From: JANOZM01 sp031429355
GTDB taxonomy: Bacteria; Pseudomonadota; Gammaproteobacteria; Burkholderiales; Burkholderiaceae_E
DNA length: 64,000 nt
Assembly: GCA_031429355.1 (NCBI GenBank)
Contig: JANOZM010000004.1
Coordinates: 620,001-684,000, forward strand
Reading direction: 5' to 3'
Shown: positions 43,280-52,752 of the stretch, piece after piece
Layout of the letters: every line of letters begins with the position of its first letter
How positions within the stretch are numbered: position 1 is the stretch's first letter
The notes under the pieces: generated by a model
What the model saw: only the letters and a program-made list of their open reading frames with translations
Told to the model about the DNA's origin: nothing
Database searches by the model: none
Translations under genes and position numbers: made by a program

Positions 43280-44191
43280 TTGTTACCTATCTTGCCCGTT
43301 TTGATTTTCGCAGCTGAACTGGCCTTCGCGCTGTTATGCGGAATGCTCTTGATGGGCGACTCTATGATGTATCGATTGGGTGAACTTTCAATCTGCATAT
43401 TGTTATGGCTCGTAGCAGTTCGACTCGCCGCATTGTTACTTAGCTTCGGGTTCGCATTCCGAAAGCTCGCGATCCAACAGCGCCAATCGTTCAGAAATTG
43501 GGCACGAACTTTTCTTCACGAGTTTTTCGCAACACTTCTGGCTTTCACATTTCTAATTCCATTCAAGCACTTTTTCGCACCCCACAGAAAAGCGAATCAC
43601 TCTGAGCCAGAAACCGTGGTGCTGTTGGTTCATGGATTACTCAGTAACTCTGGGGTATGGTGGCTGTTTAGTCACCGAGTCAAGGCTTCACTTGCCGGTC
43701 AGTATAAAAATTTAAGTATTGACAGCGTTGATTTAAGAGCACCCTTTGCGTCTTTGGATAGCTATGTAAAGGTCCTTGATCGAAGAGTCAACATCATCCG
43801 ACAAAACGAAAACGTCGAAATCATTCTGGTGGGGCATAGCATGGGCGGCCTAGTTTGTAGATCGTGGCTCAGCACCAATAACCGCACCGACGTTAAGCAA
43901 TTAATCACCATCGGTACTCCACACCAAGGAAGCCAATGTGCTACGCCCTTTAGCGCCGCGAATCTCAAACAAATGCGGCCATCAAGCGTATGGCTGAAAA
44001 ACCTTCCGACCAAACCGTCGATCAAAACCACTGCCATTTATAGTGTTCACGATAATTTGGTCGTCCCATTTACCTCAGGTTTTTGCGATACATTCAATTC
44101 GGTGCAACTGACAGGCACGGGCCACTTAGGTCTACTTTTCGATCGCGTTGTGGTTTCCAAGGTAACGGACATACTCAGTGCACAAAACTAA
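43280..44191 (+). CDS. Membrane-anchored alpha/beta hydrolase (lipase/PGAP1-like)
   Basis: The protein has 303 residues from a TTG at 43280; the first in-frame ATG would remove 20 residues of the first membrane segment. Two or three membrane segments (residues 1-60, then about 80-95) precede an alpha/beta-hydrolase domain with the oxyanion region LLVHGLLSNSGVWW, the nucleophile elbow GHSMGG, a late Asp (SVHDNLVVP) and the His of GTGHLGL. The catalytic triad is therefore complete. It is probably an esterase or lipase facing the periplasm; the substrate is unknown. Confidence 0.8.
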   Translation: MLPILPVLIFAAELAFALLCGMLLMGDSMMYRLGELSICILLWLVAVRLAALLLSFGFAFRKLAIQQRQSFRNWARTFLHEFFATLLAFTFLIPFKHFFAPHRKANHSEPETVVLLVHGLLSNSGVWWLFSHRVKASLAGQYKNLSIDSVDLRAPFASLDSYVKVLDRRVNIIRQNENVEIILVGHSMGGLVCRSWLSTNNRTDVKQLITIGTPHQGSQCATPFSAANLKQMRPSSVWLKNLPTKPSIKTTAIYSVHDNLVVPFTSGFCDTFNSVQLTGTGHLGLLFDRVVVSKVTDILSAQN

Positions 44192-44248
44192 GGAAGTCGC
44201 GGTTTTTCTTAGTACAAAAAACCGCGCCAATCGCTGAAATCAAATCGA

Positions 44249-45280
44249 TTAATTAGCCAAACGCCTACTAAGAGATACTGCATAGGCACCCGCCCTCACG
44301 GCAAGTGTTGGATCAGCACTCGCAGCGATTCCCTTGGGTAAGACCGTTGGAATAAAAATTTCACGATCACAAGTTCGGTCAGTGAAACGGTCAATAACTA
44401 AACGACCCATATTCACCTCGACTCGATCCGCAGGCCATGGTTCTGTAGGATCCGTGAGCTGGTCTTGCGTTTGTGCAAGCTGGGCAATTACATTAAAAAC
44501 AACTGCACCTTTTCCAATGCGCTCGGTTAACTCGGCACGTAAAAAATCGGCTCCTTTTGCTTTAGCTTCATCGTCACTTAATCCAACGCGCCCTGCAACT
44601 GGCTCAAATCTCCAGCGAATGGGTTGGCTCTTACCACTCGAATTAGTAGCAATGAAGGCACTGGTACTCCAATAAGGAACAGTGGCAAAACTAGCAGGAA
44701 CCGGTTGCCCAGCAAGGTAGCTTCCCTGTTTAGTAGTCGCTGGATTTGCCTTGCTAAACGCAGCGATCGCTTCTGGATTCATTTTCCCAGTGGTCGGGTC
44801 TGGCACTCTAACTTTTAAAAACTCAGCAAACTGTTCTGGTGTTTGTGCAAAGAAATGCGGGGCTGATATAAAAATCCATTCGAGTCGCTCAGCTCCATTG
44901 TCTGCGCGAATAGCGATACCACGTACTGACTTAGCGTTGTCTGGCGCTTTTGGATTTCCGCCCCCAATTGAAAAACGACCAATCAAAGGTGTACTTTGAC
45001 CTGCCTTAAACATAGCGGCGCTGGTGAGTGTTGAAGCCGCTGAGGAGGCTTCAAATTGACCGGTCATGCAGAATCCTTTGGCGTGAGAACTGCGTACCAT
45101 ATGCTTACCGAAGACCCCATTTAATGCGTCGACCAAAACAACTGGTGAAACTGTCGGCGTTACTGGGGACATAGGTTGCATAGCGGGTGCTGTCGAGCTT
45201 ATTGTTGAACAACCTAAACTAGCGGCAGTCGCTACGATCGTCGCAACGCGTAGCGAAACCCGGGATGTTAAAAATTGCAT
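44249..45280 (-). CDS. SrpA-like heme catalase-related peroxidase, exported
   Basis: The protein has 343 residues with an N-terminal signal (SLGC could be a weak lipobox). The small-catalase signature is visible: the distal His in RSSHAKGFCMTG (about residue 64), SVRGIAIR, and the proximal heme Tyr in the R-x-x-x-Y motif RAGAYAVSLSRR near the C-terminus. SrpA-type proteins are small catalase-fold peroxidases, often periplasmic. It is convergent with the hydrolase gene and has no clear operon partner. Confidence 0.87.
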   Translation of the reverse strand: MQFLTSRVSLRVATIVATAASLGCSTISSTAPAMQPMSPVTPTVSPVVLVDALNGVFGKHMVRSSHAKGFCMTGQFEASSAASTLTSAAMFKAGQSTPLIGRFSIGGGNPKAPDNAKSVRGIAIRADNGAERLEWIFISAPHFFAQTPEQFAEFLKVRVPDPTTGKMNPEAIAAFSKANPATTKQGSYLAGQPVPASFATVPYWSTSAFIATNSSGKSQPIRWRFEPVAGRVGLSDDEAKAKGADFLRAELTERIGKGAVVFNVIAQLAQTQDQLTDPTEPWPADRVEVNMGRLVIDRFTDRTCDREIFIPTVLPKGIAASADPTLAVRAGAYAVSLSRRLAN

Positions 45281-45563
45281 GTTGATTTCCTATTTGGTAA
45301 ATGAGAAGGTTGTCTGTTTATCGTATGCGAACGGGGCGATGGTTACATAACTAACGCACGACAAAGAGTGAAAAAAATGTGAGCGCAGAAAAGCAAATTA
45401 AAACAGACCGGCGCTGAGCACTAAGGTTTCCAAATTAAATTGTAATATTCAAACATCACCAAAGCATTGCAGAAAAATCACCTCAAAAATTCATTCTGAT
45501 GAAGAACCAATTAATCAAATAGCTTACAGTGCTTCTTTCGTCACTGTTATAGGTAATCACGTC

Positions 45564-45869
45564 ATGATTTCACGTCGCTTATTCTTTATCACCACTCTCG
45601 CTGGAGGTACCTACCTTGCGAACTTTGCAGCAAGTGCTCAGACAAAGCTCGAAGACAACGACCCGCAAGCCATAGCGCTGGGCTACGTCTCCGACAGCGC
45701 GAAAGCGGACAAGAAAAAGTATCAGAATCATAGTGTCGGGCAGCGCTGTAATGGTTGCCAACTGTTTTCAGGAAAGCCGACCGACTCTAACGCAGCTTGT
45801 GCAGTGTTTTCTGGGAAGTATGTCGTGGGGATAGGATGGTGTAGCGCATATGCAATGAAGCCAACTTGA
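45564..45869 (+). CDS. High-potential iron-sulfur protein (HiPIP)
   Basis: The protein has 101 residues with a Tat-like signal (SRRLFF, then a hydrophobic stretch to about residue 25). The mature domain has the four cluster cysteines in the HiPIP pattern: C-N-G-C, then ACAVF and GWCSAY. HiPIPs carry a [4Fe-4S] cluster at high potential and shuttle electrons in the periplasm between the bc1 complex and terminal oxidases or reaction centres. It is a single gene, convergent with the sensor kinase gene. Confidence 0.93.
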   Translation: MISRRLFFITTLAGGTYLANFAASAQTKLEDNDPQAIALGYVSDSAKADKKKYQNHSVGQRCNGCQLFSGKPTDSNAACAVFSGKYVVGIGWCSAYAMKPT

Positions 45870-45897
45870 TCCGAATCCGATGGACCTCTGGAGATAT

Positions 45898-47418
45898 TTA
45901 GTTAAGATGCCTTTTCAGATTAAGGCGTATTTGCCCACCTTCATTAGGCCTATTACAGGCGCTGAGATTACCACCATGCAGTTTCGCAATCCGCTGGCTA
46001 ATCGCTAGGCCTAAACCGCCGATGCAACTTGTTGTTCTTTTTAACGGTGGTGAGCGTAACGATCTACCTAAAGAAAGTCTCTCAATGATATCGGTCGAAA
46101 ACCCAGTGCCATTGTCACCAATCGCCACTCGTACGAAGTCCTCACTCATTGTGTTGATTTCAACGTCTATCTTAAGTGTCTTCATCGACTTAGCATGCTT
46201 CGTGGCATTGTCGATCAAATTAGTAATGGCTCGTTCAATAAGGTGAATATTTGCTTTTATCTTGATCGGTTTCGGTGGAATTTGCGAATAAGTAAAGGTA
46301 ATATTTGATTCGAATTGCGTGAATTTCTGAACAATGTCTCCTACAAGATCATCGAGTGAAAACCATTCGAACTCGATAATCTGATCGGTAAGTTCGAGGG
46401 CTGCAAGTTCGAAAAGCTCTTGAGACAGTGCGCGAACTCGATCACTTTGTTCAATCGCAACTCGTAAGACATTTCGATCCTCGATTGAAATACTCAAGCT
46501 CCGCTGATCAAGCGATTCAAGGTTACCGTGGAGTGCAGTTAATGGAGCTCGTAGATCGTGAGCAACTCCTGCCATCACTTCACGGTGGTCATGTGAGACT
46601 CTCGCTGCGACGCTGCTTTGAAGATCAAACCGAGCGGTCATCGACGCAAAAGATTTTTCGAGAATAGCGACTTCATCATTGCCCTGTAATGGTGTCGTGT
46701 TTTCCAAAGGCTTCAATTCATTTCTATCAATTTGAAACGATGCTATCTTTGTAGCTAGAATTTCTAGACGTCGAGTAAACTTTTTAACGATAAGGTAACC
46801 TAAAATTGAGGTAGCCATAAATGCCAAAATCAGTAAGGTCAAGGAACCGCCAAAATTTTTGGCAATACCACTAACAGAGTGGCCGTTTTTTTGCATTTGG
46901 CTATTAATTAAAATATAAAGGTAACCACGTTTGTTTGATTCGCTGTGCGCGGGCCAGTAGCTGCTGGGGGGCGTAAATTTAGCTGCACTGAAAATGCGAG
47001 GGACATCAGTGTTTAGAGGATCTGTTCCACGAATCGGAAACATGGCATTCTGCAAGAAGTGCTCAATCGGCTTGAGATCGACGATTTGCGTTTGTAGCTC
47101 TTGGGCAGTGTTGATAAACGCGAGTACTTTGCCGCCTTCATCGAGTACATAGACTTGAATCGTGGGGTTAACGACCATGAGCATCGACAAAATGGCATTG
47201 CGTTCTGCAATGCGCCCTTCAGACACATTAGCTGCCGTAACGTTTGGCCAATTATCGACAATATTTTGCGCTAAATCCCTCGACAAACTTTGTAAGAGTT
47301 TTTGCTCTTGATCCTGAGAAGCATTAAACGCAACAATGCCGCCGAACATGCTAAACATTGCAAGCAGCGATATCAAGGCATACGCAAGTTTCTTGGCGAG
47401 TGGGATAGTCTTTACCAT
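45898..47418 (-). CDS. Two-component sensor histidine kinase
   Basis: The protein has 506 residues from the ATG at 47418; a TTG at 47445 also fits but would overlap the regulator stop. It has two membrane segments (about 12-30 and 190-210) with a periplasmic sensor region between, then HAMP, HisKA with phospho-His in AGVAHDLRAPLTAL, and the ATP-binding motifs NLIDNATKHA, GDNGTGFS and GLGLAISQRIAKLHGG. It lies 10 bases after the response regulator gene on the same strand. The signal sensed is unknown. Confidence 0.92.
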   Translation of the reverse strand: MVKTIPLAKKLAYALISLLAMFSMFGGIVAFNASQDQEQKLLQSLSRDLAQNIVDNWPNVTAANVSEGRIAERNAILSMLMVVNPTIQVYVLDEGGKVLAFINTAQELQTQIVDLKPIEHFLQNAMFPIRGTDPLNTDVPRIFSAAKFTPPSSYWPAHSESNKRGYLYILINSQMQKNGHSVSGIAKNFGGSLTLLILAFMATSILGYLIVKKFTRRLEILATKIASFQIDRNELKPLENTTPLQGNDEVAILEKSFASMTARFDLQSSVAARVSHDHREVMAGVAHDLRAPLTALHGNLESLDQRSLSISIEDRNVLRVAIEQSDRVRALSQELFELAALELTDQIIEFEWFSLDDLVGDIVQKFTQFESNITFTYSQIPPKPIKIKANIHLIERAITNLIDNATKHAKSMKTLKIDVEINTMSEDFVRVAIGDNGTGFSTDIIERLSLGRSLRSPPLKRTTSCIGGLGLAISQRIAKLHGGNLSACNRPNEGGQIRLNLKRHLN

Positions 47419-47428
47419 CACATCAGTT

Positions 47429-48127
47429 TCACGGTTCTGGTTCAAAGCGATATCCCACGCCCCAGACGGTTACAATAAACTTAGGATTTTCAGGATCAAT
47501 TTCGATTTTTGCTCGTAGTCGATTTATTTGCGAATTAACTGCGTGTTCAAAGCCTTCGAAATTGGCACTCCATACCTCTTGAATTAGGTGCGATCGTGAG
47601 AAAACGCGTTTTGGGTGTGTGGCTAAAAACCAGAGTAAATCGAATTCCCGTCGAGTGATGGGTATGTTGACACCTTTACAGGCTAAAGCTCGCTTCATCG
47701 CATCAAGATCGAACCCTGAGAACGAAATTTGAAGTGATGTAGCAGAGTGGCCGGATCGCGCAGTTTTTCTTCTCAGAGCAACACGCATTCTTGCCACAAG
47801 CGCAAGCATTGAGAGCGGTTTTACAATATAGTCATCCGCTCCCAACTCTAGTCCTAAAACGCAATGTGTTTCTGAGGTAAGCCCGGTGATTATCAAAATC
47901 GCGATATCATTTTTAGTCGATCGCATATAACGACAAACTTCCCACCCGTCTACTTTTGGCAGCATGATGTCCAACAGAACCAAATCCCAACGTCGTTGTT
48001 CAAATAGTTCAATGGCTTTTTGACCATCTGCTGCACGGTGCAGTCTGTAGCCAGCCTCTTCAAGGTGCAGTTGAATCGACCTAGCGATTTCGTCATCGTC
48101 TTCAACAAGTAGTATATTTTCGTTCAT
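47429..48127 (-). CDS. OmpR-family response regulator
   Basis: The protein has 232 residues from the ATG at 48127 (MNENILLVEDDDE). The receiver domain has Asp10-Asp11, phospho-acceptor Asp53 in LVLLDIMLPKVDGW and Lys in DYIVKPLS. The C-terminal OmpR-type winged helix has ITRREFDLLWFLATHPKRVFSR and ends VWGVGYRFEPEP. It is followed by its partner kinase at 10 bases. Its targets are unknown; the nearest divergent gene is the small periplasmic protein at 48522. Confidence 0.93.
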   Translation of the reverse strand: MNENILLVEDDDEIARSIQLHLEEAGYRLHRAADGQKAIELFEQRRWDLVLLDIMLPKVDGWEVCRYMRSTKNDIAILIITGLTSETHCVLGLELGADDYIVKPLSMLALVARMRVALRRKTARSGHSATSLQISFSGFDLDAMKRALACKGVNIPITRREFDLLWFLATHPKRVFSRSHLIQEVWSANFEGFEHAVNSQINRLRAKIEIDPENPKFIVTVWGVGYRFEPEP

Positions 48128-48172
48128 GCTGTTAAACATATCATCTATCTGTGCCTGAATCATCACGGGCAC

Positions 48173-48521
48173 GATACAGATTGATTACGGTTTGATATCG
48201 TGAAACTAATTCACCAAGCTCTTGAAACAATATTAATTGCGTGCGGCTAGCGTCTGTTGCGCTGGTTTCAATGGCGTGATTTCAGTGTGAGTTGGAGTGA
48301 TGACGTTAACGCTAATTGCAGTGAATGTGCAAACAATCGTGCTTCAAGCGCCAGTCGTTGTTATCCAATTGAGATGAAACCGCTGTTAAACCGATCCCTC
48401 GGTGAGTTCAAGCCGACAACTAGGCGGCGCAAACTGCATTCCATCGACAAACACATTGTCGAAGTCACTAAAACGAATGCAGTACCGAACGCAATACCAA
48501 CCAACTAAAAGGATCTTAATC
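48173..48521 (+). promoter_or_regulatory. Upstream region conserved with the 60.7-kb paralogue
   Basis: No gene is seen in these 349 bp. The part nearest the gene resembles the DNA upstream of the paralogue at 60738-61079, read in the same sense. There are blocks GTGAG-TCAAGC, AACTAGGC, CATTCCATCGACAAAC (exact, 48437-48452) and GTCACTAAA-CGAAT, then AAAGGA before the ATG. Such matching outside coding DNA points to a shared promoter or leader. Confidence 0.55.
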
Positions 48522-48845
48522 ATGAAAAACATCATCGCCGCTACAATCATCGCTCTGTCAACAATTTCTGCTGGTTCGGCTTTAGCCAACAACTCAACAC
48601 AACCTTATATCTGGACCAACGGTGAAGCAGGCTTGATCGCAAACCCAGCTTATAAAGTTAGCGGCGCAGCCGATAAGTCAGAAGGCCACTACTTAGTAGG
48701 CGTTGGCGAAAATGATTTACGTGCAAACCCAAAGTTTGCGAAATTGCCAAACATGATGCACACACCGTTGTTTAAGGCAGGTGTTGGTGAACTAAGTTTG
48801 ATTGAGATTGCACCGGCTGCTAAACAAATGGTTGCAATGAAGTAA
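48522..48845 (+). CDS. Small periplasmic protein of unknown family, paralogue A
   Basis: The protein has 107 residues. It has a clean Sec signal peptide (cleavage after SALA, residue 22) and a good ribosome binding site (AAAAGGA). The mature part begins NNSTQPYIWTNGEAGLIANP and contains LVGVGENDLRANPKFA and LPNMMHTPLFKAG. The same blocks occur in the protein at 60738-61079. I do not recognise the family and see no cysteines or cofactor motif. It is divergent from the two-component genes. Confidence 0.8.
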   Translation: MKNIIAATIIALSTISAGSALANNSTQPYIWTNGEAGLIANPAYKVSGAADKSEGHYLVGVGENDLRANPKFAKLPNMMHTPLFKAGVGELSLIEIAPAAKQMVAMK

Positions 48846-48910
48846 TCAAACGTTACTTTCCTTATTGGAATGAGCCGTTCGACATCAGTCGAACGGCTCA
48901 TTTTCATTTA

Positions 48911-49465
48911 TTGATGGACTTATTCAACGAAGACAAAAAGCAACTTTCTAAGGGCGCGTTGTTTCAGGCCACTAATGATGGAAAAGCTATCAACTTATTT
49001 GGGACTATATACGTTGGTGCAAATTCAGATCTGCCATTAGGAATTGCAACAATTTCTCGCTTAATCGAATGTGAAGCGCTATTACTTGAGATCGATTTAT
49101 CTGACCCCAAAAGGGCGCATGAATTCGCCAAACTTTCTATTTCGAAAAAACCGCTCAGCTTGACTGATAAGGAGCGCTGAATCGTGTTTGCGGCGACATG
49201 AACAATGAAAATTGACGACGAAAAAGCATTGAACTTTCGACCCACTATTCTAGCTTCAATAATCCAATTTACCCAAGCGCACGAGGCGGAGTTAGAAGCC
49301 GAGAACGTTTATGCCATGTTTTTACTTGAATTAGCTTTAGCCAATAAAATTCAGGTGATCCTTATTGAGATTGTTGCAGAGCAATTTACGTTAGAGGACG
49401 AGTTTACCGAAGCGGAATTGAAGTGCCTAGTGCAAAACAGTGCTCGATCCGTCTGCGCGACTTAA
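48911..49465 (+). pseudogene. Decayed TraB/GumN-family gene
   Basis: KGALFQATNDGKAINLFGTI and ALLLEIDLSDP match the N-terminal pattern of TraB/GumN proteins, and PTILASIIQFTQAHEAELEA fits their middle. The two parts are in the same frame but are separated by two stop codons (49178-49180 and 49199-49201), and the frame ends at about 185 codons where the family has about 290-330. It is thus interrupted and truncated. It follows the small periplasmic gene by 65 bases. Confidence 0.65.
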
Positions 49466-49512
49466 ACGGCCGATACCGCGCAGATCGGTCGAACCAAAGG
49501 GCAAAAATGCGT

Positions 49513-49985
49513 TCAAATGAAAGCATATTGCAATTGGTGAGCCTGCGTTGAATAACTAGTGTAATCAGCGGGTTCACTATCGCTAGGCTTGACTTTTAAC
49601 TGAAACCCAACAGCCATTAACCGCATTGCGTCAGAGGTGGCTTGTGTGAGCCACTTGGCGGATTTGAGCATGGACTCTTCGATAGAACAGGGTCTAGATT
49701 GAATGCTGGAAAAAGCGTCAATGCCGTATCGCAAATTATCAGTTACACCTTCGCCCAACCGCCCCGCGAAGGCAATAACGGGCAGGCCGCGCTCCTTGGC
49801 TCGCCGTGCAACTTCGGTGGGCACTTTGCCAAACGGGGTTTGTGCGTCCAAGCTACCTTCTGCGGTAATCACTAAGTCAGCCTGATCGAGTAGTGAGTCA
49901 AGTTCTAAGTAACGCATCACAATATCAAAACGCGGATGTAATCGTCCGCCTAAAAGGCCCAGTACTGCAGCCCCTAAACCACCGT
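49513..49985 (-). pseudogene. 5'-truncated glycerate kinase gene
   Basis: The frame encodes the C-terminal third of a GlxK/GarK-type glycerate kinase: GGLGAAVLGLLGGRLHP, then DLVITAEGSLDAQTPFGK and GLPVIAFAGRLGEGV. The rest of the gene should lie to the right, but at about 49985 the homology stops and lipoprotein coding on the other strand begins. A short in-frame ATG at 49920 could give a 135-residue product without the N-terminal substrate domain, so no activity is expected. Confidence 0.75.
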
Positions 49986-50390
49986 AATCTCCTTTTAATA
50001 CTAAGCACCTGTTCGCTATTTTCTGCCTGCGCCGCGCCTCGGGCTGTTATGTACCCCGAGGACGATCTGCCTAAACGCACTGCAGCCGTTCGTGACTTAC
50101 AGCAGTGCGAAGTCCAAGGCAAATCAACCATTGGTCTGAACGCCGGAAAAGACCGCACGCTACGCAATGCCGGCACTGCGGGTGCTATAGGTGCTGCTGC
50201 AACCGCCAGTGCGCTTATTGTGCGTAAGTCAAATGACGTATTCACCAATGCGGCTGCGGCTGGGGTTGCGGGTGGTGTCGGTGTTTTAATCAAGGGTGCT
50301 TTAGAGGCCAATCACCCCGATCGGGTCTACGAAGAATTTATTAAGCAATGTATGAAAAAACGCGGTCATCAGGTTTTGGGTTGGCGGTAA
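49893..50390 (+). CDS. Glycine-zipper lipoprotein with a displaced start
   Basis: A lipoprotein signal is visible (LLLILSTCSLFSAC, Cys as +1), followed by about 115 residues with a glycine-zipper hairpin (NAGTAGAIGAAATASALI, then AAAAGVAGGVGVLIKGA). It ends with a basic tail. No start codon lies just before the signal peptide. The only in-frame start is a GTG at 49893 inside the glycerate-kinase remnant, which would add some 30 unrelated residues. A deletion that removed the original ATG explains this best, so expression is doubtful. Confidence 0.6.
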   Translation: MSQVLSNASQYQNADVIVRLKGPVLQPLNHRNLLLILSTCSLFSACAAPRAVMYPEDDLPKRTAAVRDLQQCEVQGKSTIGLNAGKDRTLRNAGTAGAIGAAATASALIVRKSNDVFTNAAAAGVAGGVGVLIKGALEANHPDRVYEEFIKQCMKKRGHQVLGWR

Positions 50391-50472
50391 ATGCCTTCTG
50401 CTAGCGTCGTTACGGCTTTGAAATGGCGGAGAAAAGTAGTAAATACCCTGACGTTCGTTGCCAAAAATTGCA

Positions 50473-51474
50473 TTAGGGAATCGCCAACAATTTATTGGAG
50501 ATAAATGCACTTAGTACCTGCTCAATGGAGGCTGGATCTTCTAGCAGCGCATGGCCTGAGTTGAGAATTTCAATGACGTTAACTCCCAATAATGCAGCGT
50601 AGCGCTCGGCACTTGCCATCGGGATAAAATCGCAACCTCCGCGCACTACAACGCTGGGGATTTTAGGAAAAGTCTCCCAAGAGCCTTTGCTTTGCGCGAC
50701 TTCTTTTTGAACGATGCGATTGACGAATAAATTTCCACCACCGGGAAGGGATGCGTTACTTACATTGCTTTGGCGGCACACCATTGCAGACAACAATTCA
50801 GTGCTGGCCAAGTCATCGAACAATCGACCACTTTCAGTTTGTGAAATTTCAGTTTCGGCACGGCCCCCGATTTCGTCGATTTTCTCTACTGCATTTGATA
50901 GCGCATCGGTTATCTTAACGTTGTCGCGTTTGGTTGGCGAATAATCGCGGCGCACGGCGAGTCCCGGAAATACACCAGGAGAAGTGACAGCCAGCGCTGC
51001 AACGCGATCTGGAAACTTTCTTGCGTATAGCAAACTTAATTGACTGCCCCATGAGTTACCCCAAAGGATTATCTTTGGTGCTTCAAGGTAAACGCGCAGC
51101 GCCTCTAAGTCATCGATCATGCGGTTTAGGTTGTATTCTATAGCTACTAGACTTTTAGATTGGCCGCTGCCAACTTGATCGTAAAAGATCGTTTTGAACC
51201 CTGCTTGTCGAAATACTTGACCCTGCTCAATACGCCGATCTTCAGTGTAAAGGCCCGGACCACCATGCAAAAAAATAACTGGTGTTTTGCGTGCAGTGAC
51301 GGAGTTTGACGGCGATACAACCCAAGTTGCGATAACCGATTTTGTACTAAGCTCGACCATTGTCGGTGCTTCACGCGCAGCAGAATTGTTGCGCAAAGAT
51401 AGACCTGCTAGCAGCACTACGAAACTAAAAAAGCAACACAATAAATTGCGAGGTCGTGCAGGTAACTTAATCAA
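50473..51474 (-). CDS. Alpha/beta hydrolase, proline-iminopeptidase-like, exported
   Basis: The protein has 333 residues with an N-terminal hydrophobic signal or anchor (residues about 10-28). The catalytic features of S33-type hydrolases are complete: oxyanion motif FLHGGPG, the elbow GNSWGSQ, a late Asp in VRGGCDFIP and His in NSGHALLED. Members release N-terminal proline or hydrolyse small esters; the substrate is not predictable. The start overlaps the stop of the YebC-family gene by 4 bases, so the two are co-translated. Confidence 0.82.
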   Translation of the reverse strand: MIKLPARPRNLLCCFFSFVVLLAGLSLRNNSAAREAPTMVELSTKSVIATWVVSPSNSVTARKTPVIFLHGGPGLYTEDRRIEQGQVFRQAGFKTIFYDQVGSGQSKSLVAIEYNLNRMIDDLEALRVYLEAPKIILWGNSWGSQLSLLYARKFPDRVAALAVTSPGVFPGLAVRRDYSPTKRDNVKITDALSNAVEKIDEIGGRAETEISQTESGRLFDDLASTELLSAMVCRQSNVSNASLPGGGNLFVNRIVQKEVAQSKGSWETFPKIPSVVVRGGCDFIPMASAERYAALLGVNVIEILNSGHALLEDPASIEQVLSAFISNKLLAIP

Positions 51475-52181
51475 TTCAAAGCTACAAAGACGTTTTGTAC
51501 ATCGTCATTGCCATCAATGCCGTGCAAAAATGATTCAATTTCTTCAAGCTGTTCGGCCGATAAACTGGACGACTTAACAGGGTTTTTGGCTTTGTAACCC
51601 AGCTTAGCTGACAACACGGTAAACCCTTGAGCGGGGAGCGCACGGCTTACTAAATCGAGGTCTATCGGGTCTGTTAAAAATAAGGTTGTACCTTCTTCGT
51701 CGCCGGCTTCGAAATCTTGCGCGCCCGCTTCAATTGCAGCTGTTTCAGCATCAAAGCCAACCGCTGTGGGTTGCGCCTCAATCATGCCAATATGATTAAA
51801 GTCCCAAGCAACCGAGCCCGAGGTGCCCATTTGCCCTTTGCGAAAAAGGATTCGCATTTCGGGCGCCGTACGGTTTACGTTATCAGTCAAACATTCAACC
51901 ATTACTGCTACTTGGTGGGGGGCAAAACCTTCGTAAATCACGTGCTCAAAATTAAGCGATTCACCGGTAAGACCAGCACCTTTTTTAACTGCTCGATCGA
52001 GTGTGTCTTTTGGCATTGACGACTTGCGAGCTTGCTCCATCAAAAGTCGCAACTTCGAGTTTAAGGACGGGTCGGCCCCCGCCTTTGCGGCCACCATAAT
52101 ATCTTTAGCTAGGCGCCCAAACAACTTACCTTTGGCATTGGCGGCGAGTTCTTTGCCTTTGGCTTTCCACTGTGCGCCCAC
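51471..52181 (-). CDS. YebC/PmpR-family protein
   Basis: The protein has 236 residues and belongs to the TACO1/YebC family, from MGAQWKAKGKELAANAKGKL through KAGADPSLNSKLRLLMEQAR and the central EGFAPHQVAVMVECLTDNVNRT to the acidic C-terminal domain. The N-terminus differs from canonical YebC (MAGHSKWANI) and matches the second paralogue found in many betaproteobacteria. Family members have been described as transcription regulators and as translation factors that help ribosomes at proline stretches. Confidence 0.92.
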   Translation of the reverse strand: MGAQWKAKGKELAANAKGKLFGRLAKDIMVAAKAGADPSLNSKLRLLMEQARKSSMPKDTLDRAVKKGAGLTGESLNFEHVIYEGFAPHQVAVMVECLTDNVNRTAPEMRILFRKGQMGTSGSVAWDFNHIGMIEAQPTAVGFDAETAAIEAGAQDFEAGDEEGTTLFLTDPIDLDLVSRALPAQGFTVLSAKLGYKAKNPVKSSSLSAEQLEEIESFLHGIDGNDDVQNVFVALN

Positions 52182-52752
52182 GTGCGCTCCTAAAATTAAT
52201 TTGCGATCTAATTCGTATTCTAACGCGGTTCTTAAGCTATCCGATGATCGTCACGTCATACTGCTTTCATACTTCCTTAAACTCTTGCGAAGCCTCCGAT
52301 AAAGGATGAATATCAATGCCTACCGACGTTGCTGCGAGATGGGTGCGAACATAACGAAGCAACAGAAACACCAAAAGAGGCGCTCAAAGTTCCTTTGATG
52401 GCTGATTTACTGCTCAGAAACCATTCAGAATGGCTTTTGGCGAGCAACATTCTGGGTATTTCGCGAGAGACTAAGATCGTGCGTGTGCAGAAATCGGACT
52501 TTACTCTGCGTAAACAAATAGCGAAATTTTGGCAACACCCAATATTGGGTTGCGAATTGATGCTGGCCCCGCCCGCTTTCGGCATCAGATGACGAAGCGA
52601 ATTGAGGCGGAAAAAACGCGAGAATACCGATAAAATCAGCTAAGGAATCTGGGAATGTGCGCTGCGCACGAAGTTCAAAACTAAAGAGCGCAACTAATGT
52701 TCAATTGGTTCTCGTACAGTAGAGAACACTTTGAAATCCATCAGGAGTCTTT
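52182..52752. other. Intergenic region, no gene recognised
   Basis: About 570 bp lie between the YebC-family gene and the GyrI-like gene. Overlapping open frames of about 87-90 codons occur on both strands at 52313-52592, but neither has a ribosome binding site or a recognisable domain. Other than promoter DNA for the neighbours I see nothing I can name. A decayed gene fragment is possible. Confidence 0.5.

Noticed and set aside
52313..52592. Overlapping open frames on both strands between the YebC-family and GyrI-like genes
   Set aside because: No recognisable domain, no ribosome binding site and equal length on both strands, so a real gene cannot be supported.
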